A DNA stretch of 64,000 bases from an uncultured Fibrobacter sp. (GTDB taxonomy: Bacteria > Fibrobacterota > Fibrobacteria > Fibrobacterales > Fibrobacteraceae), in assembly GCA_934700345.1 (NCBI GenBank), contig CAKUXP010000007.1, positions 37,632-101,631 of the forward strand, read 5' to 3'. Below the pieces are notes generated by a model. That model was not told the DNA's origin. It saw only the letters and a program-made list of their open reading frames with translations, and searched no databases. This document shows, piece after piece, positions 1-8,994 of the stretch (position 1 is the stretch's first letter; each line of letters opens with the position of its first letter). The position numbers were made by a program, and so were the translations under genes.

Positions 1-84
1 GTGTCGCTTGTGCTTGGCGGGGCGCTAACCGTTCTAGGACTTCTGGTGCTGAAAATAAGGAATCGCCCGAAGAAAAAAGCCTAG
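1..84 (+). CDS. C-terminal end of a probable DMT/EamA-type transporter (partial)
   Basis: The first 28 codons of the window are open in frame 1 and end at TAG. They encode a hydrophobic helix rich in Gly, Leu and Val followed by a short basic tail (KIRNRPKKKA). This is the usual look of the last membrane helix and cytosolic tail of an EamA/RhaT drug-metabolite transporter. The gene starts before the window. It meets the next gene tail to tail: the two TAG stop codons lie in the same CTAG palindrome. Assignment rests only on this last helix, so the family is an inference. Confidence 0.55.
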   Translation: MSLVLGGALTVLGLLVLKIRNRPKKKA

Positions 85-998
85 GTTCTTCGGACGAAAC
101 GAATTTGGGATGTAATAACGGCTGCAAAAATCAGGATGCAGCCGAGCATCTCTTTTGACGAAAGGCGTTCCCCGAGAACGAGCCAGCCGGAAAGAACGGC
201 GAATACGGATTCAAGGCTCATCAGAAGCGATGCGATAGTGGGCCTTATCTTGTTCTGGGCGATGATTTGCAACGTAAAGGCGACACCGCTCGAAAGAATT
301 GCGGCATAGAGAAGCGGAAACCAGGAAGAAGCCTGCGAATAAATACGGAGCGCTTTTTGAATGCCTTTGACGGATGCCTGCATATCGACTAGAAACATGG
401 GAAACGCGGAGAGGAGCCCTACGACGAGAAACTGGATGCAGGATAGCCGGATGTTATCGACGATTCCGACGAACCGATCAACAACGAGAATCTGGACGGC
501 AAAGGCGATTGCGCAGAGGAACGAAACGGCATCGCAACGTTCTAGGTAGAAGTCTTCACGGATGCAGAGCAGGTAAAGCCCGGTGAGCGCGATGGCGATG
601 CAAATCCAAATTTTGACGGGGCTTTTTCTTCCGAGAAAGAGACTTAGAATCGGGACGATGAAAATGTAGCATGTCGTAAGGAAGCCGGCTTTTCCTGCGG
701 ATGTTCCCAAAAAAATTCCGAGCTGCTGCAGGTTGTTTCCGAAGGCGAGAGCTGTTCCGCAAAGGGCTCCTGCGATCCAGAGAGTTCTTTTTTCATTCGG
801 TGTCTTGGGTCGCTTTGGGCTCTTGCCGAATATGTCTAGAATCTTAAACAGTCCAAACAGGAATGCGGCTGCGATAAAGCTTCGGAGGCATGTGAATACA
901 AAGGGGCCGGCGGAATTTCCTTCGACTTGGGCTACGAAAGTCGTCCCCCAGATAAAGGCGGTCAAAACCAACAGAAAGCTATAGCCAAGATTTGCCAT
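81..998 (-). CDS. EamA/DMT family transporter
   Basis: 305 residues with about ten hydrophobic segments and the layout of two EamA halves: an early TTFVAQ motif near residue 20, a central SPVKIW junction after helix 5, and a late region with LLMSLESVFAVLSGW near residue 265, typical of the second EamA repeat. Such proteins move small metabolites or drugs across the inner membrane; the substrate cannot be read from sequence. A perfect TATAAT lies 6 bp upstream of the ATG with no room for a ribosome binding site, so the mRNA may be almost leaderless. It is convergent with another likely member of the same family at the window edge. Confidence 0.85.
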   Translation of the reverse strand: MANLGYSFLLVLTAFIWGTTFVAQVEGNSAGPFVFTCLRSFIAAAFLFGLFKILDIFGKSPKRPKTPNEKRTLWIAGALCGTALAFGNNLQQLGIFLGTSAGKAGFLTTCYIFIVPILSLFLGRKSPVKIWICIAIALTGLYLLCIREDFYLERCDAVSFLCAIAFAVQILVVDRFVGIVDNIRLSCIQFLVVGLLSAFPMFLVDMQASVKGIQKALRIYSQASSWFPLLYAAILSSGVAFTLQIIAQNKIRPTIASLLMSLESVFAVLSGWLVLGERLSSKEMLGCILIFAAVITSQIRFVRRT

Positions 999-1227
999 GG
1001 GCCAATTATAGGAATTTGGATGGTTGGGAATCGGTGCTTAGATCTTTGTGGAGAGTCTAGAGAAATTAGGAATTGGCTATCGAGCGATCTGTAGTTTTGT
1101 GCAACCCGGATTTTTCCATGTGGAAAATCCCGCTTCGCTTGAGATTGTCGGGCTTGCCCCGATTACCGCTTCCCGAAAGCCTGGACATCTTCAACCTTAA
1201 AAATGAATATTTTTATCTTTTCCCTAT

Positions 1228-2067
1228 ATGGAAAAAAAGGGTAAAAATGTCATCCACCGCATCTTTTTGTGGTTTCGCAAGAAGTCGGGAAACGATCTGG
1301 AAAACAGTCTCGGCTATGAATTTAGGAAACCGGAGCTTTTGGCTCATGCCCTGGTACACCGTTCCTGGCTTTCGGGAAAGGAAATGCCCTATTGGGAAAA
1401 CAACGAGCGTCTGGAATTTTTGGGCGATTCCATCTTGAACATGCTGGTGACGGAATATCTGTACAAGACGTATCCTCATCTGCCGGAAGGCGATCTCTCC
1501 AAGATGAAGAGCATTGTCGTATCGGGACAGGCCTTGACGAAAATCGCGCGCAGCTGGAACTTGGGTGAGTACCTTCGCGTGGGCAAGGGGGAAGCGCGAA
1601 ATGGCGGAAGAAACCGCGACAGCCTTTTAGAAGATGCGTTCGAAGCGATCCTTGGAGCGATCTATCTCGACAGCGATATCAGGCAATGCCGAAAATTTTT
1701 GGAACGGCATATTTTCCCGAACATCCAGGAAGTCGTTTCCGAAGAGGATTTCATTAATTACAAGAGTGCCTTGCTGGAATATATGCAGGCACGCGGATTG
1801 ACGCCTCCCGATTACGAGCTGATTTCGGAGACAGGACCGGAGCATTGCAAAGAATTCGAAATGTCGCTTGTGTTTCGGGGCGAGGAATACGGGCGTGGAA
1901 AAGGTTCTTCCAAGAAAAAGGCGGAACAGGAAGTCGCCCGAAAAGCTCTAGAGCGACTAAAAACCGAAGAAGCCTCGAAAAAAAATGCCATCGAGGCTAT
2001 CGAAAAACCGGAGAAAGTTACGAAGAAGACTATCGCCAGAAAGGAAAGGGAGATGTCGCGGAAATGA
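1228..2067 (+). CDS. rnc: Ribonuclease III
   Basis: Double-strand-specific endoribonuclease for rRNA and mRNA processing. The catalytic domain carries the family signature NERLEFLGDS near residue 70, with the second acidic cluster in LLEDAFEAILGAIYLD near residue 135. A dsRNA-binding domain follows (about residues 175-250, with the final KGSSKKKAEQEVARKAL helix). A Lys/Glu-rich tail of about 30 residues goes beyond the usual end. The ATG at 1228 has no clear Shine-Dalgarno sequence; an ATG at 1247 is out of frame. The stop overlaps the next start by ATGA, so the gene heads an operon running to mlaF or at least to the glycosylase-like gene. A separate acpP or fabF is not seen upstream. Confidence 0.95.
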   Translation: MEKKGKNVIHRIFLWFRKKSGNDLENSLGYEFRKPELLAHALVHRSWLSGKEMPYWENNERLEFLGDSILNMLVTEYLYKTYPHLPEGDLSKMKSIVVSGQALTKIARSWNLGEYLRVGKGEARNGGRNRDSLLEDAFEAILGAIYLDSDIRQCRKFLERHIFPNIQEVVSEEDFINYKSALLEYMQARGLTPPDYELISETGPEHCKEFEMSLVFRGEEYGRGKGSSKKKAEQEVARKALERLKTEEASKKNAIEAIEKPEKVTKKTIARKEREMSRK

Positions 2068-3866
2068 AGCGTTTCGGAAACTATTTTGCTTTGGCTGTCG
2101 CATTCGGCGCACTGTTTTTTTGTTCGTGTGGAGGCGATTCCGAAAAAACGGCAAAGACCTTGGACGTGGAGTGCCCGACCGGATATCTTTACCCGGAAGA
2201 TGCGGACGGCGAGTTCGATCCGGTGGCTAGCGAGGACGCGGTTCCGTGTGGAACCATTCGTCTTTGGGGCGCCGCAATGCCGAAATCGTTCAATATGTGG
2301 GAGGACTACAACAGCTTTAGTGCGGGGCTGATGAGCCTGATGTTTGAACCGCTGGTTTCTCTCCATTCGACGGAGGACAGACCGGTTGGCTTGTTGGCGG
2401 ATCGCTGGGAAATTTCCGCGGACAGCCTGACATTTACGTTTCATATCGATCCTAGGGCGAGGTGGAGCGACGGGACGCGCATTACCGCCGAAGATGTCCA
2501 GTTCTATTACGATGTTATCATGGACCCGAAAAATTTAACCCCGATTTTCAAGGTCGGGCTTTCCCGGTTTGACAGGCCCAAGGTTCTCGATTCCCTGACC
2601 CTCTCCATTTCGGCGAAAACGGTTCACTGGGCGAATTTCTGGGAAGCGGCGGGACTTGTCGCTTTTCCGAAACATATATGGAGCGGCAAGGACTTTAACC
2701 AGGTACGTTACCGTTTTCCTGTTGTCGAAGGCCCTTACCGGATTTCGGATTTTCGCGAGGACCGTTACGTGGAACTTTCCCGAAATGCGGATTGGTGGGG
2801 ATTCCACAAGAACTGGAACCGCGGAAAATACAACTTCGAAAAGATCCGCTACCGCTTCATGGAAGACAGGACCAAGGCTCTCGAAGCTTTCAAGAAAGGG
2901 GATCTGGACGTCTATGCGGTTTACACGTCTTCCATCTGGATGAAGCAGACCGATTTTCCCGCTGTGCAGAAAGGCTGGGCGGTAAAGCAGCGGATTTACA
3001 ACCGCGAACCGATCGGTTTCCAAGGAATGGCGATAAACCTTCGGCGCGAAAAGTTCCGGGACGTTCGGGTTCGCAAGGCGCTTTCCTACCTGATGGACCG
3101 CAAGCTGATGAACGAAAAGTATATGTATGACCAGTACTTCTTGCTGAACAGCTATTACCCGGATCTTTGGAAAGACCATGCGAATCCTTCAGCGGAAAAC
3201 TATCCGTTTGATATGGACCTTGCGCGAAAACTCCTTTCCGAAGCGGGATATGTTCCCGGAAATAAGGGAATGCTCGAAAAGGACGGCAAGCCGCTTGAAA
3301 TCTCTTTTATCACGGCGAGCGAGGATTTGCGCCACTTGACATTCTACCAGGAAACTCTCCAGAAGGCGGGGATCCGGGTTTCCATCGAGCAAATGTCCCA
3401 GAGTACGCTCAGAAAGCGTCTGGACAATGCGGACTTCGATATGTATTGGATAGCATGGGGGAGTTCCCGTCTTTCCGATCCGGAAGCCTCGTGGTCCAGC
3501 GAAACGGCGAATGACATCGGGACGAACAATGTCGCAGGCGTTTCGGACCCTGTGGTCGATAGCCTCGTCAAGCTGCAGAAGACGGAATTCGATATTGCGA
3601 AACGAAATGAAATCTTGCGTGCGCTAGACCAGCGCCTTTCGGAAATCGTTCCCTATGTTTTGATGTGGCAATGCGATTTTCACCGGATTCTCTACTGGAA
3701 CCGCTTTGGAACCCCCGATAACGTCTATACGAAATTTGGTCGCGAAGATGAAAGCGTCCCGGTCTATTGGTGGTTTTCCGGCGAGAAATCTCGGAAATTG
3801 GATGCAGCGATGAAGGCTGGAACGCCGCTGCCTATAGAAAAGGAAGAGGTCCGCGATGCAGAATGA
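2064..3866 (+). CDS. Peptide/nickel-type ABC transporter substrate-binding lipoprotein (SBP_bac_5)
   Basis: 600 residues from the ATG at 2064, which overlaps the rnc stop (ATGA); a longer upstream reading would lie inside rnc and is rejected. The N terminus is a lipoprotein signal (basic start, hydrophobic stretch, Cys at 20 and 22). The mature part matches the family-5 binding fold: SLMFEPLVS near residue 95, LADRWEISADSLTFTFHI near 115, WSDGTRITAEDV near 140 and RVRKALSYLMDR near 340. No permease or ATPase gene is adjacent, so the protein is either an orphan receptor or works with a transporter elsewhere. Ends 10 bp inside the following flavoprotein gene, implying translational coupling. 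Confidence 0.88.
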   Translation: MKRFGNYFALAVAFGALFFCSCGGDSEKTAKTLDVECPTGYLYPEDADGEFDPVASEDAVPCGTIRLWGAAMPKSFNMWEDYNSFSAGLMSLMFEPLVSLHSTEDRPVGLLADRWEISADSLTFTFHIDPRARWSDGTRITAEDVQFYYDVIMDPKNLTPIFKVGLSRFDRPKVLDSLTLSISAKTVHWANFWEAAGLVAFPKHIWSGKDFNQVRYRFPVVEGPYRISDFREDRYVELSRNADWWGFHKNWNRGKYNFEKIRYRFMEDRTKALEAFKKGDLDVYAVYTSSIWMKQTDFPAVQKGWAVKQRIYNREPIGFQGMAINLRREKFRDVRVRKALSYLMDRKLMNEKYMYDQYFLLNSYYPDLWKDHANPSAENYPFDMDLARKLLSEAGYVPGNKGMLEKDGKPLEISFITASEDLRHLTFYQETLQKAGIRVSIEQMSQSTLRKRLDNADFDMYWIAWGSSRLSDPEASWSSETANDIGTNNVAGVSDPVVDSLVKLQKTEFDIAKRNEILRALDQRLSEIVPYVLMWQCDFHRILYWNRFGTPDNVYTKFGREDESVPVYWWFSGEKSRKLDAAMKAGTPLPIEKEEVRDAE

Positions 3867-4758
3867 ATTTGACATAATCGTTGTCGGGAAAGGTCCTGCG
3901 GGAATATCGGCTGCTCTTTACGCACTCCGGGCGAATCTTTCTGTACTGGTCGTTGCAAAAGACGAAGGTGCGCTGGGAAAGGCCCACCTGATTGCCAACT
4001 ATTATGGCTTTGCGGAACCGGTTTCCGGTGCGGAACTCGAAAGGCGTGGCGAGGAGCAGGCGAAAAATCTCGGAGCGGATTTTCTTGCCGGTGAAGTTCT
4101 CGATCTGATGTTCAGCGAGAGTTTTCATGTCCGGGTTCGTATAAACGAAGGCTCACTCGAAAGTTTTACGGCAAAGTCGGTAATCGTAGCTGCCGGGGCC
4201 TTGCGTTCAAAAGTTTCTGTTTCGGGAATCGAAGCCTTTGAAGGAAAAGGCGTGAGCTACTGTGCCGTTTGCGACGGTTTCTTTTATCGCAAGAAAAATG
4301 TCGCCGTTCTGGGAAACGGGGCGTATGCGCTTTCCGAAGCGGAAGAGCTTTTGCCGATTGCGGAAAATGTTTCCATTTGTACGCTTGGCACGGAAGCCAC
4401 TGTGAAAATCCCGTCGGAATTTGCCGTGGAAAAGGAAAAGGTTGTGTCTGTCGAAGGCGACGGACGTGTCCAGCGATTACGCTTTGAAAGCGGCAGGGAA
4501 ATTCCTGTCGATGGAATTTTTGTCGCGCAAGGTTCGGCGAGTGCTGCGGATCTTGCCCGAAAGGCTGGCGCCGCCTTGGAGTCAAATAAATTAATCGTTG
4601 ACGAAAACCGAATGACAACCGTTCCCGGACTTTTTGCCGCCGGCGATTGCCTAGGTGGCGTCTTGCAGGTTGCCGTTGCTGTCGGTGACGGAGCGAAGGC
4701 CGGACTCGGCGCGGTCTCCTATGTCCGAAAGCTGCGAGTAAAGGATGGTACGGAATGA
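3856..4758 (+). CDS. Thioredoxin-reductase-like FAD oxidoreductase
   Basis: 300 residues. FAD-binding GKGPAG at residues 11-16, redox-active CAVCDG at 136-141, and the C-terminal FAD segment GLFAAGDC at 258-265 are those of low-molecular-weight thioredoxin reductases. The second nucleotide site is altered: the usual GGGxSA is GNGAYA (153-158), and the HRRxxxR motif that binds the NADPH 2'-phosphate is missing (the segment reads ICTLGTEAT). By analogy with ferredoxin- or flavin-dependent relatives, the electron donor may not be NADPH. That is inference. The gene overlaps its neighbours at both ends (10 bp upstream, ATGA downstream). Confidence 0.82.
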   Translation: MQNEFDIIVVGKGPAGISAALYALRANLSVLVVAKDEGALGKAHLIANYYGFAEPVSGAELERRGEEQAKNLGADFLAGEVLDLMFSESFHVRVRINEGSLESFTAKSVIVAAGALRSKVSVSGIEAFEGKGVSYCAVCDGFFYRKKNVAVLGNGAYALSEAEELLPIAENVSICTLGTEATVKIPSEFAVEKEKVVSVEGDGRVQRLRFESGREIPVDGIFVAQGSASAADLARKAGAALESNKLIVDENRMTTVPGLFAAGDCLGGVLQVAVAVGDGAKAGLGAVSYVRKLRVKDGTE

Positions 4759-5966
4759 TTCTGTCGGGAAAGAAAATTCTTTTGGGTGTGACGGGAAGCA
4801 TCGCTGCCTACAAGGCCTGCGAGCTTTTGCGCTTGTTCCAGAAGGAAGGGGCGGACGTTCGTGTCGCAATGTCTCCCGCTGCGACAAGGTTTGTCGCTCC
4901 GCTTTCGTTTGCGTCGCTTTCCAGATGCCCTGTCTATCTTCAGGATGGTGCTCAGGAAGCGAGACCCTTTCAGCATATCGATTTTCCGCGTTGGGCGGAT
5001 CTCTACATCGTCGCCCCGGCTTCTGCCGATTCTATCGGAAAGTTTGCCGGAGGCCTTGCGGATGATCCCGTTTCGCTCTGCTTTATGTCGAGTACCTGTG
5101 AAAAATGGATTTTCCCGGCGATGAATTCCGCCATGTACCGTTCGTTCGCCGTGCAGCGCAATTTGAAAATTCTCCGTGGATTTTCCGATACGCATGTTCT
5201 TGCGCCTTCGGACGGGGAACTGGCTTGCGGTGAAAAAGGCCCGGGCCGTTTCATGGAACCGGCGGAAATTGTCAAGTCTTTGAAACGGTACCGAAAAGTT
5301 TCCGGGAAAAAATCCAATCGTTCCGTTCTGGTTACCGCTGGGCGTACCGAAGAGGCGATCGATCCCGTCCGCTATATTTCGAATCGTTCGAGCGGAAAAA
5401 CCGCGGTGGCTCTCGCCGAAGCGTTTTTGGATGCGGGCTTTGAAGTCTTGCTTGTCCATGGCCCAATGGATGTGGAAGTGCCTTTTGGCGCAAGGGACGT
5501 GGCTGTAAAAAGCGCACGGGAAATGTATGATGCGGTCCTTTCCCGGCAATCGTCCTTTGATGCGGTCGTGCACTGCGCAGCGGTTGCGGATTATCGCCCG
5601 AAGCAGGCGAGCGATACGAAGATCAAGGATAGCCGTAGCCAGTTGACTTTAGAGCTTGAACCGAATCCGAACATCTTGCGCGATACGGTCAAGAATAGAA
5701 AGCACGGACAGGTAATCGTCGGGTTCGCGCTGGAAACCGATGATGTCGAACGGCATGGACGGGAAAAGCTCGAAAAGAGCGGTGCGGATTTTCTAGTCCT
5801 GAATACGCCGGTTCTTTCGGATGGCGGCTTCGGAAAGGATGCCGTGCCTTTTGCGATTCTCGAAAAGGGAAAACCGGTTCCCCAACTGGAGTTCCATCTC
5901 AAGTCGGAGCTTGCTCAGAATGTCGTGGAACGGGTGAACGGTCGGCTGGAGGCGCCTAGTGCCTGA
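4755..5966 (+). CDS. coaBC: Bifunctional phosphopantothenoylcysteine decarboxylase / phosphopantothenate-cysteine ligase
   Basis: Two steps of coenzyme A synthesis. N-terminal CoaC flavoprotein domain (residues 1-185): GSIAAYKACELLR at the start, the catalytic His in FQHIDF near residue 75, and the substrate-clamp motif PAMNSAMY near 120. C-terminal CoaB ligase domain (about 190-400): VTAGRTEEAIDPVRYISN and SSGK at the start, and AAVADYRP with KIKD further on. Length (403) is normal. Starts in ATGA overlap with the flavoprotein gene and runs 8 bp into the next gene, so it is part of the same operon. Confidence 0.96.
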   Translation: MILSGKKILLGVTGSIAAYKACELLRLFQKEGADVRVAMSPAATRFVAPLSFASLSRCPVYLQDGAQEARPFQHIDFPRWADLYIVAPASADSIGKFAGGLADDPVSLCFMSSTCEKWIFPAMNSAMYRSFAVQRNLKILRGFSDTHVLAPSDGELACGEKGPGRFMEPAEIVKSLKRYRKVSGKKSNRSVLVTAGRTEEAIDPVRYISNRSSGKTAVALAEAFLDAGFEVLLVHGPMDVEVPFGARDVAVKSAREMYDAVLSRQSSFDAVVHCAAVADYRPKQASDTKIKDSRSQLTLELEPNPNILRDTVKNRKHGQVIVGFALETDDVERHGREKLEKSGADFLVLNTPVLSDGGFGKDAVPFAILEKGKPVPQLEFHLKSELAQNVVERVNGRLEAPSA

Positions 5967-6771
5967 CTTTACGGAACTTGCCAGATATCTGGCGGAGCAG
6001 ATCGATGTCGGCACGGACAAGGTTATTCTAGATGAACCGTGGGCGTATAGGCCTGTGAATGCGGCGACGTCTTTTGCCCAGACGGTAGCTGTTCGGCAGA
6101 CCGGTCCGCAATTAGCCGCCCCGAAAAGTTTTCCGTCGCCGGGTGCTCCTTCTGCGCCTTCGGCAAGTTCGCGAAGGTCCGTTCCGAGCGAAAAGATAGT
6201 GATTCCCGAATCGGCTTGGTCAGCTGTTCCCTCGGCGTTTGAATCGGCGGAAAACCTTGAAAATTTTTACGGAAGCCTTGCGTCCGAAAAAATCTACGCC
6301 AAGTCAGGCTTTTCAAAGGGCGAAGGCAACCTGCAGAGTCCGAGGCTGCTTCTTGTCGTCTATGCGCCGATCGAAAAATACCGGGGTGGTTACCTGGGTG
6401 CCGATGTCGGACAGATGGTCGCTCGGATGTTCGAAAGCCTCAAGATTTCCGCGGATCGAATCGGCATCACCTATTTTTGCAAGAAACCGGTGAACCGGAT
6501 CGTTCTTCCCCAGGTTGCGATTCTTTTCAAGAAGATGCTCGAAAAGGAAGTTTCTCTGGTCCATCCGCAGGCGATCGTATTTTTCGGGGATAGGCTCCTC
6601 AAGCAGGTTCTTACGCAAAATGCGCGGGCGGTTGATTTCGGAGGCACTCCGCTTGAATTTGCAAAGGTCCCGGCGACGGTCCTCATCGATCCCGAAGAGA
6701 TGCTGAACGATAGGCATCTAAAGCTCATCACCTGGAAGACGCATATCCCGAAGTGCGGTTTTCTTGGTTAA
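5959..6771 (+). CDS. Degenerate uracil-DNA glycosylase superfamily-like protein
   Basis: 270 residues from a GTG start that overlaps coaBC. The first 100 residues are Pro/Ser/Ala-rich and look unstructured. The rest resembles the family 4/5 glycosylase fold: a strand LLLVVYAP where active enzymes have GExPG, then a GADVGQMVARMF helix, ITYFCKKPVNR in place of TNVVKCRPPxNR, and VHPQAIVFFGDRLLKQVL as the PxxIVxLG strand. The usual HPS/HPA motif near the end is not seen, nor the four Fe-S cysteines. I read it as a relative that kept the fold but not the canonical active site. The context (just before dnaB) fits a DNA-related job. Family placement is moderate. Confidence 0.55.
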   Translation: MPDFTELARYLAEQIDVGTDKVILDEPWAYRPVNAATSFAQTVAVRQTGPQLAAPKSFPSPGAPSAPSASSRRSVPSEKIVIPESAWSAVPSAFESAENLENFYGSLASEKIYAKSGFSKGEGNLQSPRLLLVVYAPIEKYRGGYLGADVGQMVARMFESLKISADRIGITYFCKKPVNRIVLPQVAILFKKMLEKEVSLVHPQAIVFFGDRLLKQVLTQNARAVDFGGTPLEFAKVPATVLIDPEEMLNDRHLKLITWKTHIPKCGFLG

Positions 6772-6790
6772 ACTCAAGGAAGGTCTGTAA

Positions 6791-8200
6791 ATGTCTGGCG
6801 GACAGGAAAGTTACGAAAACATCGGAAGGTCAACCCCGCAGGCGGTGGAAGCCGAGGTCGCCTTTCTCGGCGGCGTGATGCAGGATGCGAACGCCCTCTC
6901 GGATACCGTCTCGCTTCTTGAACCCGACGACTTCTTTCAGGAACGTCATCGAGTCGTCTGGGAGGCTTTGCGGAAACTGTCCCAGTTGAACATCCCGGTC
7001 GGCGTCGTGACATTGTCCGCGGAACTTGAAAAAGACGGTCGGCTTGAAACCGTCGGCGGCAGGGACTATCTCCTTCGCTTGGTCGAATCGGTGGGTAGCG
7101 CGGCACAGGCGAAGGTACTTGCCGAGCTCATCCGGAAAAAATCGACGATGCGCCGGCTGATAGCTGCGGCGACGGGTGCCATCCGCGAGGCGGAGGATCC
7201 TGCGTCCGAGCCGGACGAGGTCATTTCGAAGGTGGAAGGTGAAATCATGTCGCTGGCCGAGAGGCAGGTAAAGGATTCGCTTCGCCCGGCGGGAGACGTT
7301 GTCCAGGAGGTGCTAAAGGCACTTGAAAATCGAAAAGATGGCCTTTCGGGCTGTCCAACGGGTTTTACGGACCTCGACCGCCTGACAAACGGCTTGCAAC
7401 CATCGGACCTGATCATTCTTGCTGGTCGCCCGGGCATGGGAAAGTCTGCGTTTGCGCTGACTCTCGCGGCGAATTCGAGCTTCACCTATGGGAAACGGGT
7501 TGCGTTCTTCAGTCTGGAAATGGGTGCGGAGCAGTTGATGCAACGTATCCTTTGTTCGATGGCGGGAATCGAGCTTTCCCGGTTTCGTGCAAACAGGCTG
7601 AATCGGGATGAATACTCGAAGCTCCCCGGAATCGCGAGCCGTATCATGCAGACAAATACGCTTTATGTCGATGACAACCTGGATCTCGGCATTATGGAAC
7701 TTCTTTCTAAGTGCCGTAGCCTCCGTCGGAAGTCCGGTCTCGACCTGGTGATTGTGGACTACCTGCAGCTGATGAAGACGGGGCGCGAGGAAAATCGTGC
7801 TGTTGCCGTCGGAGCGATATCCCGCGGTCTGAAGATCCTGGCGAAGGATTTGAAAATCCCGGTCATCGCTCTCGCGCAGCTTTCGCGCAAGACGGAAGAC
7901 CGCGCCGATTCCGCCCGCGGAGGGAAGACGCGTCCGCAACTTTCGGACCTTCGCGAATCCGGTTCCATCGAACAGGATGCGGACATGGTGTGGTTCATCG
8001 AACGTCCGTTTTACCGCAGCCACGACGAAGCCGACAAGAATAAGGCCCAGCTTTTGGTGGCGAAGCACCGTAACGGTTCGACCGCGGATATCGACCTGAC
8101 TTGGGTCCCGCAGTACACGCGTTTCGAAAACTACGTCGCCGAGGAGGATGGCGCGGGAATGGCCGATGCAAACATGGGATTCGGGGATCTTGAGGGGTAG
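6791..8200 (+). CDS. dnaB: Replicative DNA helicase DnaB
   Basis: 469 residues, normal length. N-terminal domain begins with the typical PQAVEAEVAFLGGVM (residues 12-26). RecA-like motor: Walker A GRPGMGKS near residue 218, Walker B region LDLVIVDYLQLM near 317, and SDLRESGSIEQDADMV near 382, which is the DnaB-specific segment with the sensor and arginine-finger region. Hexameric 5'-3' helicase of the replication fork. A good ribosome binding site (AAGGAAGG) lies 8 bp before the ATG. Gene follows the glycosylase-like gene by 19 bp and precedes mlaE by 3 bp. Confidence 0.97.
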   Translation: MSGGQESYENIGRSTPQAVEAEVAFLGGVMQDANALSDTVSLLEPDDFFQERHRVVWEALRKLSQLNIPVGVVTLSAELEKDGRLETVGGRDYLLRLVESVGSAAQAKVLAELIRKKSTMRRLIAAATGAIREAEDPASEPDEVISKVEGEIMSLAERQVKDSLRPAGDVVQEVLKALENRKDGLSGCPTGFTDLDRLTNGLQPSDLIILAGRPGMGKSAFALTLAANSSFTYGKRVAFFSLEMGAEQLMQRILCSMAGIELSRFRANRLNRDEYSKLPGIASRIMQTNTLYVDDNLDLGIMELLSKCRSLRRKSGLDLVIVDYLQLMKTGREENRAVAVGAISRGLKILAKDLKIPVIALAQLSRKTEDRADSARGGKTRPQLSDLRESGSIEQDADMVWFIERPFYRSHDEADKNKAQLLVAKHRNGSTADIDLTWVPQYTRFENYVAEEDGAGMADANMGFGDLEG

Positions 8201-8203
8201 TCG

Positions 8204-8986
8204 ATGAATGCATTGCTGGCACCGTTTCGCTTTCTGGGGCAAATTGTCGCTTCCGGGATTTCGGGGGTCGGCGAGCTGTGCTGTATTCTCTGGTTTACGA
8301 TTCGCCAGGTCCCGTATGTTTTTAAAAACTGGGGCCTTGTACTCAAGCAGATGGTATCGATCGGCGTTTCGTCCGTTCCCCTGCTCTTCGTGACTTCCAT
8401 TTTTACGGGGATGGTGGCGACTGTGCAGGCGTCCTTCCAGTTTCGCGGGCTTGTTGCAGACAAGTGGGTGGGAACCGCCGCCTGCAAAATGGTCCTGATT
8501 GAACTGGGACCGCTTCTTACCGCGCTGGTCCTCGCCGGGCGTGTCGGCAGTGCGCTTGCAGCGGAAATCGCTTCGATGAGAGAGAAGGAAGAACTCGATG
8601 CGCATGAAGTCCTGGACCTGAATCCGTACCGCTATCTTGCGATGCCCCGTTTCGTCGCATTCTTTTCCATGGTGCCGTGTCTTACGATTATTTCGAACTG
8701 TCTTGCGCTTATCGGAGGCTGGATTGTCGCCGTACTCGCTCTGGACATTTCGTCCTACACCTTTTACACGGGAATGCAGTATCTGTTCAATCCGAAGGAT
8801 CTTTTCGGTGGCGTGCTCAAGTCTTTTGTTTTCGGGGTGGTCATCTTTTTACTCGGATGGTTTCACGGGATGAATGCCGCACCGGGGGCAAAGGGAGTCG
8901 GGCTTGCGACAAAGGATTCGGTGGTTTCCTGCTGTCTGATGATTTTGATCCTGGACCTTGCGACGGACGCCATCCTCTTCCAGTAG
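8204..8986 (+). CDS. mlaE: MlaE-family ABC transporter permease
   Basis: 260 residues with five to six membrane segments and the MlaE permease look: FTGMVATVQASFQFR near residue 65, ELGPLLTALVLAGRVGSALAAEI near 103 and MREKEELDAHEVLDLNP near 127. Inner-membrane subunit of an Mla/Ttg2-type phospholipid transporter that maintains outer-membrane lipid asymmetry. It is followed after 8 bp by the ATPase gene. The MCE-domain partner MlaD is not in this window; downstream lies only a repeat-rich spacer. Confidence 0.92.
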   Translation: MNALLAPFRFLGQIVASGISGVGELCCILWFTIRQVPYVFKNWGLVLKQMVSIGVSSVPLLFVTSIFTGMVATVQASFQFRGLVADKWVGTAACKMVLIELGPLLTALVLAGRVGSALAAEIASMREKEELDAHEVLDLNPYRYLAMPRFVAFFSMVPCLTIISNCLALIGGWIVAVLALDISSYTFYTGMQYLFNPKDLFGGVLKSFVFGVVIFLLGWFHGMNAAPGAKGVGLATKDSVVSCCLMILILDLATDAILFQ

Positions 8987-8994
8987 GTTAATTT

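Noticed and set aside
1845..2063. Longer N terminus for the peptide-binding lipoprotein
   Set aside because: Would overlap rnc in another frame and hide a good lipoprotein signal that begins at 2064.
7313..8605. 430-codon frame antisense to dnaB and mlaE
   Set aside because: Overlaps two clear genes in full; low-complexity basic translation with no domain.
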